A stretch of DNA of 37,109 nucleotides from Phenylobacterium parvum (lineage in GTDB: Bacteria > Pseudomonadota > Alphaproteobacteria > Caulobacterales > Caulobacteraceae): contig JAPOKE010000009.1 of the NCBI GenBank assembly GCA_029977805.1, forward strand, positions 1 to 37,109, given 5' to 3'. Made by a program: the position numbers and the translations under genes. The notes under the pieces are model-generated. The model worked only from the letters and a program-made list of their open reading frames with translations, searched no databases and was not told the origin of the DNA. Every line of letters begins with the position of its first letter. The stretch's first letter is position 1. Below, piece after piece: positions 1 to 9,785 of this stretch.

Positions 1-1
1 C

Positions 2-91
2 GACGGCTATGTCGGACCTGACCGGCGCTTCAAGGACGGGGGGCTTCCCGAGGGCGTCGCCGTGGGCCGCCGGCGGGAGGACGCCGCCTAG
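2..91 (+). CDS. C-terminal tail of a probable response regulator (partial)
   Basis: Only the last 29 codons are in the window, ending in TAG at 89-91. The visible peptide contains GYVGPDRRFKD and ends GRRREDAA. From memory, GPDRR followed by a basic tail is common at the C-terminus of single-domain CheY-like receivers in alphaproteobacteria. That, and the CheE-like gene behind it, suggest a chemotaxis-type response regulator. No receiver-domain residue (the phosphorylated Asp, or the Thr and Lys) is in view, so this rests on a short tail motif and position only. It could be any protein with such a tail. Confidence 0.4.
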   Translation, partial: DGYVGPDRRFKDGGLPEGVAVGRRREDAA

Positions 92-265
92 GACCATAAG
101 CTCCCGGATCGGAGGCCGGGGGACGGTCCTGGACCGAGGGATTTGCACCTTCCGGTTGAACCTCGGGGTCCGGGGCGTCCGGAAGGCGGCGAGATGAGGG
201 TTAGGCTTTGACTCCGGGGGCGCCGCGCCTGCAGGGTCATCGCACAAGGGGGAAGACGAGTATCC

Positions 266-739
266 ATGAGCGACGTGGCCCGCATCCATACGCCCGACGT
301 GCCGCTTGGCCGCCTCATCCGCATGCCCGGGGGCAAGACGGCGGGACAGGCCATCGCCGACGCGGAAAAGGGCCTGGAATCGCTCCAGGCCGAGAGCATG
401 AGCGAGCTCCAGCGCGTCCTGAAGAAGGCCGAGGAGTACTACGCCCGGGCCGAAGGCAAGTTCAACGCCCTTGTGGTCAACGCCTTCTATGACCTGATCA
501 ACGGCGCCATCGGCCTGCCCACCGCCAGCAAGGACCGGGCGATCGACAGCATGCTGGTCAGCCTGGCCGACCTGCTCGACTACTACCGGACCTCCGGCGA
601 CTGGGGCGACAAGTCCGTCCAGGTCCACCTCAGCACCTTCCAGCTCCTGCTCCGCACGGAGGGCGTCCGCGACCTTGAGGGAACCGAGGCCATCCTGTCC
701 GGCCTCAAGAAGGTCAGCCGCAAGGCCGCGCGCGGCTGA
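266..739 (+). CDS. CheE-like small helical protein (chemotaxis-associated, tentative)
   Basis: 157 residues, predicted mostly helical. The N-terminal part has [20 protein letters not shown] followed by a long amphipathic stretch, then [10 protein letters not shown] near the C-terminal third. This pattern (PGG, an AxAxxxLE helix, then VxVHLxxxxLL) recalls the Caulobacter CheE family, whose job in the chemotaxis cluster is poorly defined and which may be Hpt-like. No obvious phospho-accepting His lies in an HxxKG context, so I do not call it an Hpt domain. The start is ATG at 266; an AGGGGGAAG stretch lies about 11 bases upstream. The preceding ORF ends at 91, so the 174-base gap may carry its promoter; I could not identify one. 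Confidence 0.5.
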   Translation: MSDVARIHTPDVPLGRLIRMPGGKTAGQAIADAEKGLESLQAESMSELQRVLKKAEEYYARAEGKFNALVVNAFYDLINGAIGLPTASKDRAIDSMLVSLADLLDYYRTSGDWGDKSVQVHLSTFQLLLRTEGVRDLEGTEAILSGLKKVSRKAARG

Positions 740-812
740 GAGGGCGGGGCCGGCGGCTGGACCGGGACGGGCCGCTGGGCCAAGATCGGCCGCGTCCCCC
801 GGGAGGAGCCCC

Positions 813-1922
<1,110 letters not shown>

Positions 1923-1988
1923 GCCGGCCCGCCGGCGCAACCGTCATCACAGTCCAGCAAGGGGGCGGAACCCCCGGGGGAAACGCAC

Positions 1989-2939
1989 ATGATCCAGACC
2001 CGCATCACCGACATGCTCGGCATCCGCTATCCCATCATCCAGGCCCCCATGGGATGGATCGCCCGCTCGGCCCTCGCTTCGGCGGTGTCCAACGCCGGCG
2101 GCATGGGAATCATCGAGACCTCCTCCGGCGACCTGCCGGCGGTGCGCGAGGAGATCCAGAAGATGCGGGGGCTCACCGACAAGCCCTTCGGCGTCAACAT
2201 CGCCCAGGCCTATGTCCGCGACCCGGACATCGTCTCCTTCGTCGTCGACCAGGGCGTGAAGTTCGTCACCACCTCGGCGGGTGATCCCAACCGCTACTGC
2301 GCGGCCCTGAAGGAGGCCGGCCTGACCGTCTTCCACGTGGTTCCCTCCCTGGCGGCGGCCATCAAGGCCATCGAGGCCGGGGTGGACGGCCTGGTGGTCG
2401 AGGGCGGCGAGGGCGGGGGCTTCAAGAGCTCGCGCGAGGTCTCCACCATGGTCCTCCTGCCCCTGGTCTGATCGAAGCTGGACGTGCCCATCGTGGCCGC
2501 CGGGGGGATCAGCGATGGCCGCAGCATGGCCGCCGCCTTCGCCCTGGGCGCCGAGGGCGTGCAGATGGGAACCCGCATGGTCTCCGCGGCCGAGAGCCCG
2601 GTGCACCAGAACTGGAAGTCCGCCATCGTCGACGCCAAGGAAACCGACACGGTGTTCCTCAACCGCTTTGGTCCCGGGCCCGCCTGTCGCGCCCTGCGCA
2701 CGGAGAAGACCACCCTCCTGGAAAAGGAACCCGGCGAGAACGGGGTCGCCCCCGAGTTCCGCCGTTCGCAGGAACTCTACTTCGGCGGTGACATGGAGGC
2801 CTCCATCGCCCTGTCGGGCCAAGTGGCGGGCCGCATCGAGTCCGTCAGGCCCGTGGCCGAGATCATCTCCGAGATGGTGGCCGAGTTCGAGACGATCATG
2901 GACAGGCTCTCGTCGCGGTTCGCCACCGCGCGCGCCTGA
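1989..2939 (+). pseudogene. Nitronate monooxygenase-like gene interrupted by an in-frame TGA
   Basis: The two ORF-track pieces (1989-2471 and 2484-2939) are in the same frame and together make one 316-codon FMN-dependent TIM-barrel protein of the nitronate monooxygenase/2-nitropropane dioxygenase type. The first half has RYPIIQAPMGW, KPFGVNIAQ and the phosphate-binding VEGGEGGGFKS. The second half has PIVAAGGISDGRSMAAAFALGA and VQMGTR. The only lesion is TGA at 2469-2471 (codon 161), followed at once by SKLDVPIVAAGG. An Arg codon CGA would restore the frame with a single C-to-T reversal. Codon use stays normal after the stop, so the change is recent or a sequence error. The N-terminal part alone lacks the second half of the barrel and should not be active. 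Start ATG 1989. Confidence 0.85.
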
Positions 2940-2952
2940 CCCTGGGCGGCGT

Positions 2953-3333
2953 TCAGGCGGCCAGGGCGTCGGGGGCGGGGCTGTAGCTTTCCTCGTCCCA
3001 CAGGGCGTCCCACTCGGCCCAGCGGGCCGAGGCCTCGCGCAGGCGGGCGTCGTCGCGGACCAGGACCACCTCGCCCTGGGCCTCGTCCCAGACCACCGTC
3101 AGGTCGCAGAGGCGCAGGTCGGGCGCGTCCAGCCGGCCCAGCCGGACCAGGTCCCGGGCCATGGCCTCCGACAGGCGCAGGCGCAGGCGTCCGCCCGAAA
3201 GGCGTTCGGCCCGGTCGGCGTGGCGGATCACCGCCTCGATCATGGCCGGGGTGGCGGGGCGCAGCGGCCGGCGCGCGTCAAAGCGGAAGGCGGCGTCGGG
3301 ACGGGTGGGGCGGATCGACTGGACATTCTGCAT
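2953..3333 (-). CDS. Hypothetical protein, divergent from a WYL regulator
   Basis: 126 residues starting MQNVQSIRPTRPDAAFRF and ending SYSPAPDALAA. I do not recognise the family. It is charged, with no signal peptide or membrane segment, and looks cytoplasmic. It has an arginine-rich middle (RLSGGRLRLRLSEAMARDL) and a Trp-containing acidic C-terminal part. ATG at 3333 is preceded by AGGAAAGG at about 8 bases; the longer ORF-track version to 3801 would run into the divergent regulator gene and is rejected. It is transcribed away from the WYL regulator across 110 bases holding an inverted repeat, so it is a likely target of that regulator (inference from arrangement). Confidence 0.7.
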   Translation of the reverse strand: MQNVQSIRPTRPDAAFRFDARRPLRPATPAMIEAVIRHADRAERLSGGRLRLRLSEAMARDLVRLGRLDAPDLRLCDLTVVWDEAQGEVVLVRDDARLREASARWAEWDALWDEESYSPAPDALAA

Positions 3334-3359
3334 CTTGGAGACCTTTCCTGGGGCTCGCG

Positions 3360-3376
3360 CCTTGCGTTGAGCAAGG
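3360..3376. promoter_or_regulatory. Inverted repeat between divergent genes (candidate WYL-regulator operator)
   Basis: CCTTGC-gttga-GCAAGG is a perfect 6-base inverted repeat with a 5-base spacer. It lies 27 bases before the small hypothetical gene and 67 bases before the WYL regulator gene. The size and position suit a dimeric repressor, but no binding consensus is known to me for this regulator. Confidence 0.35.
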
Positions 3377-3443
3377 AATGGACCGATGCTGCGCCAGAAG
3401 CGGACGTAGGTTTTCCATCTGTTCTCATTTTCCGGGGTGGGCG

Positions 3444-4436
3444 ATGCGACATGAGAAGGCGGCGCGGCTACTGGAGCTGGCCAGGCGTCTGGCGGCCTCG
3501 GCCGAGGGCCTGACCCTCGACGAGATGGCCTCGGCCATGCAGGTCTCGCGCCGGACGGTGGAGCGGATGCGGGACGCCGTCCGCGAAGCCTTCCCGCAGA
3601 TGGAGGAGGTCGCCGACCCGCCGACCGTGCGCTTCCGGATCCCCTCCGGGCTCGACGGCATCTTCCAGGCTCCGACGGCCGAGGAATTCGCCGCCCTGCG
3701 CGCCGCCGCGGACCAGTTCCGCCAGTCCGGCGCCACCGCCCGGGCCGGGGCCCTGGCCGCCCTGGAATCCAAGGTCCTGTCGGCCATCCGCTCGGGTGCA
3801 AGACGCCGGCTGGCGCCGGACATGGAGGCGCTGCTGGAGGCCGAGACCATGGCGGTGCATCCCGGGCCGCGACCCTTCGAGGACGAGGCCGTGCTGGGCG
3901 CCGTGCGCGAGGCCATCGTCTCCCTGCAGAGGCTGCGCTTCTTCTACGACGGCGGCTCGACCCCCGGGCGCGAGCGGGAGGTTGTCCCCTACGGCCTCCT
4001 GTTCGGGCGTTCGAACTACCTCGTCGCCGCGGAGGGCGCGGGCGGCGAGCCCCGGAACTGGCGGCTCGACCGCGTGCGCGACATCCGGGTCATCGCCGCG
4101 CCCGGCGCGCGCCCGGCCGACTTCTCGCTCTCCGCCTATGCCTCGCGCAGCTTCGGCATCTACCAGGATGCGGTGGAGGACGTGGTCCTGCACATCCTGC
4201 CGCACGGTGCGGACGAGGCCCTGGGCTGGCGCTTCCACGCCACCCAGGCCCTGGAGCCCCAGGCGGACGGCTCGGTCATCGCGCGTTTCCGCGCCGCCGG
4301 CATGCGGGAGCTCGCCTGGCACCTCTTCACCTGGGGCGACAAGGTCCGCATCCTCGCCCCCGACCGGCTCAGGGCCCAGATGGCGGAGGAACTGGCCGCC
4401 GCCGTCAGGGCGCACGGGGCGCAGGGGGCGTCCTGA
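3444..4436 (+). CDS. HTH-WYL domain transcriptional regulator (YafY/PafC type)
   Basis: 330 residues. The N-terminal winged-helix domain (about residues 1-65) contains GLTLDEMASAMQVSRRTVER. A WYL domain occupies roughly residues 150-225, with LRFFYDGG, VVPYGLLFGRSNYLVA and WRLDRVRDIRVI; the WYL signature itself reads NYL here. A WCX-type C-terminal domain follows (VVLHILPHGADEA to RILAPDRLRAQM). These proteins usually bind DNA, with the WYL/WCX part sensing a ligand, often a nucleotide or nucleic acid; the ligand here is unknown. ATG 3444 is chosen because the HTH begins just after it; the ORF-track start at 3378 adds an unlikely Cys-rich leader. It is divergent from the 126-residue hypothetical gene. 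Confidence 0.85.
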   Translation: MRHEKAARLLELARRLAASAEGLTLDEMASAMQVSRRTVERMRDAVREAFPQMEEVADPPTVRFRIPSGLDGIFQAPTAEEFAALRAAADQFRQSGATARAGALAALESKVLSAIRSGARRRLAPDMEALLEAETMAVHPGPRPFEDEAVLGAVREAIVSLQRLRFFYDGGSTPGREREVVPYGLLFGRSNYLVAAEGAGGEPRNWRLDRVRDIRVIAAPGARPADFSLSAYASRSFGIYQDAVEDVVLHILPHGADEALGWRFHATQALEPQADGSVIARFRAAGMRELAWHLFTWGDKVRILAPDRLRAQMAEELAAAVRAHGAQGAS

Positions 4437-4445
4437 CGCCCGGGT

Positions 4446-6716
4446 TCAGGCCGTCTTCAGGGCCGCCAGCACCGCGTCGGGCCGGATCGGGAGGCGACGC
4501 ACCCGGGCTCCGACCGCGTTGAAGATGGCGTTGCCGATCGCCGGCGCCACCACGGTGGTGGCCGGCTCGCCCAGGCCCACCGGCGCGTGGTCGCTGTCCA
4601 CGAAGTCGATGGCCAGGTCGGGCACGTCGCTCATCCTCAGGGGCGTGTAGGCGCCCAGATTGGTCTCCTGGATGCGTCCGTCCCGGAAGGTGGCGCCCTC
4701 GTGGAGGGCGAGGCTCAGGCCCCAGAGGGCGGCCCCTTCCATCTGCGCCCGGGCGCCGTCCGGATGGATGATGGCCCCGGCGTCCACGACGATGTGGAGC
4801 TTCTCGACCTTGACCTCGCCCGTCCGGCGGTCGACCCGGACCCGGGCGGCGCAGGCCGTCCAGGTCGGCATGTCCCGCTCCTGGCCAAAGGTGGTGGCGA
4901 GGCCCAGCCCGACGTCCGCCGGCAGCTTGCCGCCCCAGCCTGCGGCCTTGGCGACCCGCGACAGGACGGCGGCCTGGCGGCGGGCGCCGCCCACCGCGTT
5001 CGGCGCCGAACCGGCGTTGCGGCCCGCGCCATCCAGCATCTTCAGGCGGAAGGCCAGGGGGTCCTGGCCGGTGGCGTGGGCCGCCTCGTCCATGGCGCTT
5101 TCCACGGCCCAGTTGGTCCAGCCCGGCCCCACCGAGCGCAGCCAGCCCGGGCGGAAGGCCCGGTTCGCCAGGTCGTTGGACAGGGCCCGAACCCGGTGGG
5201 CGCCGACATTGTACCAGTGGTTGGCGCCGTTGATCGCAAAGGGGTCGAAGGGCCGGTCATTCGCGCCCTTGGGCATGAAGAAGGGCGCCATGACCTCGGT
5301 GGGCCAGCCTGCGGCGGCGGCGTGGTCCATGGCCGTGACCCGGCCGCCCTCGCCGAAGGCCATCCTCACCCTCTGGACGGAGGGCGAGCGGAAGCTGTCG
5401 AACAGGGTGTCGTCCTCGCGGGTGAAGACCAGCTTGACCGGCTTGCCCAGGGCCTTGGCCGCCAGGGCCGCCGGCACGGCGTAGTCGCCGTTCAGCCGCC
5501 GCCCGAAGCCGCCGCCGAGCAGGTAGGTCTTGAGGACAATGCTTGCTTCCGGCCGGCCGAGGGCCTTGGCCAGGGTCGGCAGGATCAGGGACTGCCACTG
5601 GTTGCCCGTGTGGATCTCGAAGACGCCGTTGCGCTCGAAGGCCAGGGCGTTCAGCGGCTCCATCTGGAAGTGCAGGGCGGCGTCGGTGGCGTACTCCGCC
5701 TCGATCTTCGACTTCGCTGCGGCGAAGGCCGCCTCCACCCCCGGGTCATTGACCACCAGGGAGCCCGCGCCGGCGTCGGCGATCAGGGTCCGCGCCCGGG
5801 CCTCGAGGTCGGCGTCGGAGACCTTCGCCGTCGGACCGTTCTCCCAGGTCACCTTCAGGGCCCGCACGGCGCGATCCGCCGCCACGAAGCTGTCGCCGAG
5901 GGCCAGGACCCAGCCCGGGACCGTGCCAGAGGGATCGTCGAGGACCAGGTGCCCGCGATAGCCGGGAACACCCTTCGCTCCGGACTCGTCCACCGAGACG
6001 ACCTTGGACTCGTTGCGCGTCGGCGGCAGGACCGGCCGGGCGTAGACCATGCCGGCGATCTTCGCGTCGATGCCGAACATGGCCGAGCCATTGGTCTTGG
6101 CGGGGATGTCGCGGGCCTGGAACTCGCCGCCGATCAGCCGCCGCTCGGCCGCCGGCTTGATGGGCAGGGCGGCCAGCTCCTTGTCCGTGAAGCCGGTGCG
6201 CAGGCCGCCCTTCGCGACGATGTCGCCGTAGCTGACCGAACGCTTGCCGGCCAGGACCGCACCCTTGCGGGCGATGCAGGACGAGGCCGGGACGCCGAGG
6301 ATCTTCGCGCCGGCCTCGATGAGGGCGATCCGCCCGGCGGCGCCGGCCTGGCTCAGGAAGGGATAGCTCTGCCAGACCGACCAGGACCCGCCGGTGACCA
6401 TCAGGCCCCACTTGGGGTCGGTGTCGACGTGGACGATGCGGACCTTGTCCCAGTCCGCCTCGAGCTCATCGGCGACGATGCGGGCCAGGGCCGTCCCGAC
6501 GTGCTGGCCCATCTCGGCCCGGACGACGTTGACGGTCACGATCCCCTGGGCGTCGATGGCGTACCAGAGGCTGGGCTCGAAGGCCGCCGCCCCGGAATAG
6601 GGCCCGAGGGACACCGCAGCCTCGGCGGCGGCGGCGAAGCCGAAGGCCGCGCCCGCGGCCCCGGCGGCGATCAGGAACCGGCGGCGGCCGGGATCGGGGA
6701 TCAGGGGGCGGTTCAT
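4446..6716 (-). CDS. iorB: Molybdopterin-binding large subunit of an aldehyde/isoquinoline-type oxidoreductase
   Basis: 756 residues. The N-terminus [20 protein letters not shown] is a twin-arginine signal, so the enzyme works in the periplasm. The molybdenum cofactor domains follow: [39 protein letters not shown] and, near the C-terminus, [20 protein letters not shown], which carries the expected catalytic Glu. This is the xanthine oxidase family, type with a single MoCo subunit plus a 2Fe-2S subunit (IorB of isoquinoline 1-oxidoreductase, also many aldehyde dehydrogenases). The substrate cannot be read from sequence. ATG 6716 overlaps the small-subunit stop as ATGA, so the two are translationally coupled. 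The ORF-track start at 7034 runs through the small-subunit gene and is wrong. No cytochrome subunit or MoCo-insertion chaperone (XdhC type) is adjacent. Confidence 0.88.
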   Translation of the reverse strand: MNRPLIPDPGRRRFLIAAGAAGAAFGFAAAAEAAVSLGPYSGAAAFEPSLWYAIDAQGIVTVNVVRAEMGQHVGTALARIVADELEADWDKVRIVHVDTDPKWGLMVTGGSWSVWQSYPFLSQAGAAGRIALIEAGAKILGVPASSCIARKGAVLAGKRSVSYGDIVAKGGLRTGFTDKELAALPIKPAAERRLIGGEFQARDIPAKTNGSAMFGIDAKIAGMVYARPVLPPTRNESKVVSVDESGAKGVPGYRGHLVLDDPSGTVPGWVLALGDSFVAADRAVRALKVTWENGPTAKVSDADLEARARTLIADAGAGSLVVNDPGVEAAFAAAKSKIEAEYATDAALHFQMEPLNALAFERNGVFEIHTGNQWQSLILPTLAKALGRPEASIVLKTYLLGGGFGRRLNGDYAVPAALAAKALGKPVKLVFTREDDTLFDSFRSPSVQRVRMAFGEGGRVTAMDHAAAAGWPTEVMAPFFMPKGANDRPFDPFAINGANHWYNVGAHRVRALSNDLANRAFRPGWLRSVGPGWTNWAVESAMDEAAHATGQDPLAFRLKMLDGAGRNAGSAPNAVGGARRQAAVLSRVAKAAGWGGKLPADVGLGLATTFGQERDMPTWTACAARVRVDRRTGEVKVEKLHIVVDAGAIIHPDGARAQMEGAALWGLSLALHEGATFRDGRIQETNLGAYTPLRMSDVPDLAIDFVDSDHAPVGLGEPATTVVAPAIGNAIFNAVGARVRRLPIRPDAVLAALKTA

Positions 6717-7204
6717 GAGCGCACCTCCGCCTTGCGCGCCGGACCGCCGCGGGCGCCCTTGCGGGCCGCCAGCTTCACCGCCTTGCGGATCCGCACATAG
6801 GCCATGCACCGGCAGAGATTGCCGTCCATGGCCGCCTCGATCTCGGCGTCCGTCGGATTGGGATTGGCCGAAAGCAGGGCGGCGGCCTGCATGATCTGGC
6901 CGGACTGGCAGTAGCCGCACTGCGGGGCCTGGGCCTCGACCCAGGCCGCCTGGACCGGGTGGACCCCGCCTGCCCCAAGGCCCTCGATGGTCGTCACCGA
7001 AAGGCCCTCGACGGCGCTGACGGGGGTCAGGCACGAGCGGATGGCCTGGCCGTCAACGTGCACCGTGCAGGCGCCGCACTGGCCGACCCCGCAGCCGAAC
7101 TTGGTCCCGGTCAGGCCCAGCTCGTCCCGGAGCACCCAAAGCAGGGGTGCGTCTCCGGGGCCGGAGGCCTCCACCTGTCGTCCGTTGACCCTGAACTTCG
7201 CCAT
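6713..7204 (-). CDS. iorA: 2Fe-2S small subunit of the molybdenum hydroxylase
   Basis: 163 residues. The plant-ferredoxin-type cluster is in [15 protein letters not shown] with a later Cys (IRSC), and the helical second cluster is in CGYCQSGQ with CRC. Both 2Fe-2S clusters pass electrons from the molybdenum centre of the large subunit. It has no signal peptide, so it is probably carried across the membrane with the Tat-exported large subunit. A basic C-terminal tail ([20 protein letters not shown]) goes beyond the usual end of the family. ATG 7204 follows GGGGAG about 8 bases upstream. It is the first gene of the pair; its TGA overlaps the next ATG. Confidence 0.9.
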   Translation of the reverse strand: MAKFRVNGRQVEASGPGDAPLLWVLRDELGLTGTKFGCGVGQCGACTVHVDGQAIRSCLTPVSAVEGLSVTTIEGLGAGGVHPVQAAWVEAQAPQCGYCQSGQIMQAAALLSANPNPTDAEIEAAMDGNLCRCMAYVRIRKAVKLAARKGARGGPARKAEVRS

Positions 7205-7289
7205 GGCGAGAGCTCCCCTGCTGAGGTGTTTCCTTCCCTGGGGTGAGGCTGCGCCCGGGCCGTTCGTCTGTCCAGTCCCCTCCCGGGGA

Positions 7290-8327
7290 TCAGGCGCGGA
7301 ACAGGTCGACCAGGTCCCCGACCCAGGCCTTCAGGAGGTCCTTCTTTTCGGTCGACGTCCGGCCGTGGCGCACCACGATCAGGTCAAGGTCGGGGACGAG
7401 GACCGTGAACTGGCCCTCGTGGCCGTTGGCGGAGAAGGAGCCCGGGCCGCCGAGGTCCAGCCACCAGTGCGCGCCATAGCGCCCATCCGTGACGCCGGGC
7501 TGCTGGTAGGTGGGGGTGCGGGCGTAGTCGACCCAGCCCTCCGGCAGGATCCGCCGGCCATCCCAGGTCCCGTCGCGCAGGTAGAGCAGGCCGAAGCGGG
7601 CGAAGTCCCGGCCGCTCGCGAAGCAGAAGGAAGAACCGATGAAGGTGCCGGCCGGATCGAACTTGGGGACCGGCGTCTTCATCCCGAGAGGGCCGAAGAG
7701 ACGCTCGCGCATGAAGCCGGCGAAGGCCTCGCCCCTCAGGCCTGTCATGTCCGCGAGGATGCGACAGATGATGTTGGTCGTCCCGGAGGAGTAGCTGAAG
7801 TGGCTGCCCGGCGGATGCGCCAGGGGCTTGTCTGCGGCGTAGTGGGCGACGCTCGCCTTGCCGGACCCCCACATCATCTCGATGGTGTCCGAGGGCTTGT
7901 CCGGCTCGTAGACCTCGGCGAACTCCAGGCCGCTGGACATGCGCAGCAGCTGGTCCGTGGTGATCGCCCCGCGTGGATCGGCGGGCGTCCGCCACTCCGC
8001 CACCGGGGCGGGGTCGTGGATGTCCAGCAGGCCGTCGCCGACGATGACGCCCACCAGGGCGTGGGTCAGGCTCTTGGCCTTGGACCAGGACATGCAGGTG
8101 GCGTCCGGGCCGTGCTCGGGGCCGTGGCGCTCGACGAGAAGGCGTCCGCCCTGGACGATGACCACGGCGTGGGTCTCGTCGAAGTCGCTCATCCCGCGCG
8201 CCAGGTGGGCTTCGAGGCGCGCCCGGTCCACGCTGTCCGGCAGCGCCCCGGTCGGCCAGTCCAACGTCGGCCAGGGGGTCCCGGCCGGCTGGACCGGCAA
8301 GGGCGGCAGTCCCTCCGCCGCGCTCAC
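7290..8327 (-). CDS. Serine hydrolase of the beta-lactamase / 6-aminohexanoate-dimer hydrolase type
   Basis: 345 residues from a GTG at 8327. The nucleophile motif SWSK (Ser80, Lys83) is followed by FSYSSGTTN (Tyr179, YxS form) and a C-terminal GHEGQF in place of KTG. This is the penicillin-binding-protein-like serine hydrolase fold (class C beta-lactamase family, esterase/amidase branch), not a typical resistance beta-lactamase. No signal peptide is seen, suggesting a cytoplasmic esterase or amidase. GTG overlaps the TGA of the aldo/keto reductase as GTGA, so the two are coupled. The ORF-track start at 8384 lies further inside the reductase gene and gives an atypical Arg-rich N-terminus. Substrate unknown. 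Confidence 0.82.
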   Translation of the reverse strand: MSAAEGLPPLPVQPAGTPWPTLDWPTGALPDSVDRARLEAHLARGMSDFDETHAVVIVQGGRLLVERHGPEHGPDATCMSWSKAKSLTHALVGVIVGDGLLDIHDPAPVAEWRTPADPRGAITTDQLLRMSSGLEFAEVYEPDKPSDTIEMMWGSGKASVAHYAADKPLAHPPGSHFSYSSGTTNIICRILADMTGLRGEAFAGFMRERLFGPLGMKTPVPKFDPAGTFIGSSFCFASGRDFARFGLLYLRDGTWDGRRILPEGWVDYARTPTYQQPGVTDGRYGAHWWLDLGGPGSFSANGHEGQFTVLVPDLDLIVVRHGRTSTEKKDLLKAWVGDLVDLFRA

Positions 8328-9259
8328 GCGACCAGCGCCCGGACTTCGGAGACTTCCTCGGGGGTCAGGATCCACTCGGCGCACCGGGCGTTGGCCTGGA
8401 CCTGCTCGGGGCTGGTCGCGCCGGCGATGACCGAGCTCACGGCCCCATGCCCGAGGAGCCAGGCGAAGGCGAGGTCTAGGATCCGCCTGCCCCTCTGCTC
8501 TGCCCAGCGGTCCAGGGCCTCGAGCCGGTCGAAGTTGCGGTCGTTCAGCGCCGCCTCTCCCCGCTTGCCCCAGGCGGCCAGCCGCGTGCCCTGCCGGGGC
8601 GGCTCGCCGCGATGGTACTTGCCGGTCAGGAAGCCGCTGGCCAGGGGGAAGTAGGGCAGGAGGCCAAGCCCGAAGCGCTCGCAGGCGGGAAGGACCTCGC
8701 GCTCGACGCCCCGTTCGAGCAGGCTGAAATTGTTCTGGGCCGAGACGAAGCGTTCCAGGCCCTGGGTGCGGGAGGTCCAGTCCGCATCGGCGATCTGCCA
8801 GCCGGTGAAATTGGAGTTGCCGATGTAGAGGACCTTGCCGGTCCGGACGAGGTCGTCGAGGGCGCGGAGCGTCTCCTCGATGGGCGTGTCCGCGTCCGGC
8901 ACGTGCATCTGGTAGAGGTCGATGTGGTCGGTGTTCAGGCGCTTCAGGCTGTCCTCGACCGCCTTGACGATGTAACGCCGCGCCCCGCCGCGCTGGTAGG
9001 CGCCCTCGCCCATGGGATTGGCGAACTTGGTGGCCAGGACCGCCTTGTCGCGCCGTCCCTTCAAAGCCTCGCCCAGGAACGCCTCGGACTTCGACCCTCC
9101 GTAGATGTCGGCCGTGTCGAAGAAGTTGATCCCGGCGTCGAGCGCGGCGTCGACGACCATCCGGGTCTGGGCCTGGTCGATCCGCATGCCGAAATTGTTG
9201 CAGCCGAGCCCGATGACGCTGACCTTCAGCCCGCTGTTCCCCAGCCGTCGCAGTTGCAT
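8324..9259 (-). CDS. Aldo/keto reductase
   Basis: 311 residues, a complete (beta/alpha)8 aldo/keto reductase. The catalytic tetrad is readable: Asp48 in FDTADIYGG, Tyr53 in the same motif, Lys78 in VLATKF and His119 in LYQMHVPD. It reduces a carbonyl with NADPH in the cytoplasm. IGNSNFTGWQI is typical of the YajO/Tas/potassium-channel-beta branch. A strong GGGGAGGA sits 4 bases before ATG 9259. The downstream serine hydrolase overlaps its stop codon, so the pair probably acts on one substrate, such as an ester or lactone, followed by carbonyl reduction (inference). Confidence 0.9.
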   Translation of the reverse strand: MQLRRLGNSGLKVSVIGLGCNNFGMRIDQAQTRMVVDAALDAGINFFDTADIYGGSKSEAFLGEALKGRRDKAVLATKFANPMGEGAYQRGGARRYIVKAVEDSLKRLNTDHIDLYQMHVPDADTPIEETLRALDDLVRTGKVLYIGNSNFTGWQIADADWTSRTQGLERFVSAQNNFSLLERGVEREVLPACERFGLGLLPYFPLASGFLTGKYHRGEPPRQGTRLAAWGKRGEAALNDRNFDRLEALDRWAEQRGRRILDLAFAWLLGHGAVSSVIAGATSPEQVQANARCAEWILTPEEVSEVRALVA

Positions 9260-9359
9260 GGCGTCCTCCCCGAAAAACCAGACGCGCCCAGCCTAGGTCA
9301 GGCGCCCGGACGGCGCCAGACCCTGTCGCGGGCGGGGAGGGAGGTGCAGGGGCGAGGGC

Positions 9360-9518
9360 TCAGATCGCCCGGACCAGCCTCAGCGTCTCGGCGTTCTCGA
9401 CGGCCGCGCGACGGAGGTTCACCGCCTCGAAATCGATGGCGGCCTCCCTCTCGAACTCGCCGAAGGCGGCGGACTCATCCTCGGTCTCGAGGGGGGCGAA
9501 CAAGGGCCGGTAGTTCAT
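9360..9518 (-). CDS. Small acidic protein of 52 residues (not in the ORF track)
   Basis: The reading frame runs from ATG 9518 to TGA 9360: it begins MNYRPLFAPLETEDESAAFG, continues through an acidic helix (FEREAAIDFEAVNL) and ends LRLVRAI. It is preceded by a textbook GGGAGG with 5 bases to the ATG, which is the main reason to believe it. It has no signal peptide or membrane segment and looks like one helical, soluble small protein; I do not recognise it. It lies 100 bases upstream of the aldo/keto reductase on the same strand and could be the first gene of that unit. A TTAA-N6-TTAAC box lies 33-47 bases before its start. Confidence 0.6.
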   Translation of the reverse strand: MNYRPLFAPLETEDESAAFGEFEREAAIDFEAVNLRRAAVENAETLRLVRAI

Positions 9519-9523
9519 GACGA

Positions 9524-9529
9524 CCTCCC
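9524..9529 (-). promoter_or_regulatory. Ribosome binding site of the 52-residue gene
   Basis: GGGAGG on the minus strand, 5 bases before ATG 9518. It is a near-perfect Shine-Dalgarno and decides that this short ORF is likely real. Confidence 0.65.
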
Positions 9530-9550
9530 ATTCCGGGTGCGGGAGGCCAG

Positions 9551-9565
9551 TTAAGGGTCGTTAAC
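9551..9565. promoter_or_regulatory. CtrA-like TTAA-N6-TTAAC box
   Basis: TTAA-gggtcg-TTAAC stands out in a GC-rich intergenic region. The Caulobacter CtrA consensus is TTAA-N7-TTAAC, so this is one base short. It lies between the divergent 52-residue gene and the oxidoreductase operon. GANTC (CcrM methylation) sites follow at 9591, 9601 and 9698. Confidence 0.35.
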
Positions 9566-9771
9566 CTTTGCCCGCCAAGGGGCATCCGGGGACTCTCACG
9601 GACTCTTGAATTCGGGCCCCCGGCGTCAGGCTCGCCGGAATTTCGGGGCGGGGCGGCATGACATCTGGTCTTGCCCGCCGTCCGACCTTAAAGAATGGAC
9701 TCAGCGCCCACGCGAAGCGGCGAAGGACCGGGTCCCGGAAGAGGATCAGGCCCCGCCCGCCGGGCGACCTG

Positions 9772-9776
9772 GGAGG
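9772..9776 (+). promoter_or_regulatory. Ribosome binding site fixing a TTG start
   Basis: GGAGG followed after 9 bases by TTG 9786. It supports the short start of the FAD/Fe-S subunit over the upstream ATG at 9606, whose extra 60 residues look non-coding. Confidence 0.6.
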
Positions 9777-9785
9777 AAACGGGTC

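Noticed and set aside
130-146. Sigma-54 promoter (TGG...TTTGCA)
   Set aside because: GG and GC elements are 12 bases apart, not the required 10.
2469-2471. TGA as selenocysteine in the monooxygenase-like gene
   Set aside because: The position fits an Arg, not a Cys/Sec, and no hairpin of SECIS type follows directly.
4587-6800. 737-residue plus-strand ORF over the molybdenum large subunit
   Set aside because: High-GC shadow; the minus frame shows the MoCo motifs and the Tat signal.
9606-9785. Upstream extension of the flavoprotein (ATG 9606)
   Set aside because: The added 60 residues are not family-like; a strong ribosome site precedes TTG 9786.
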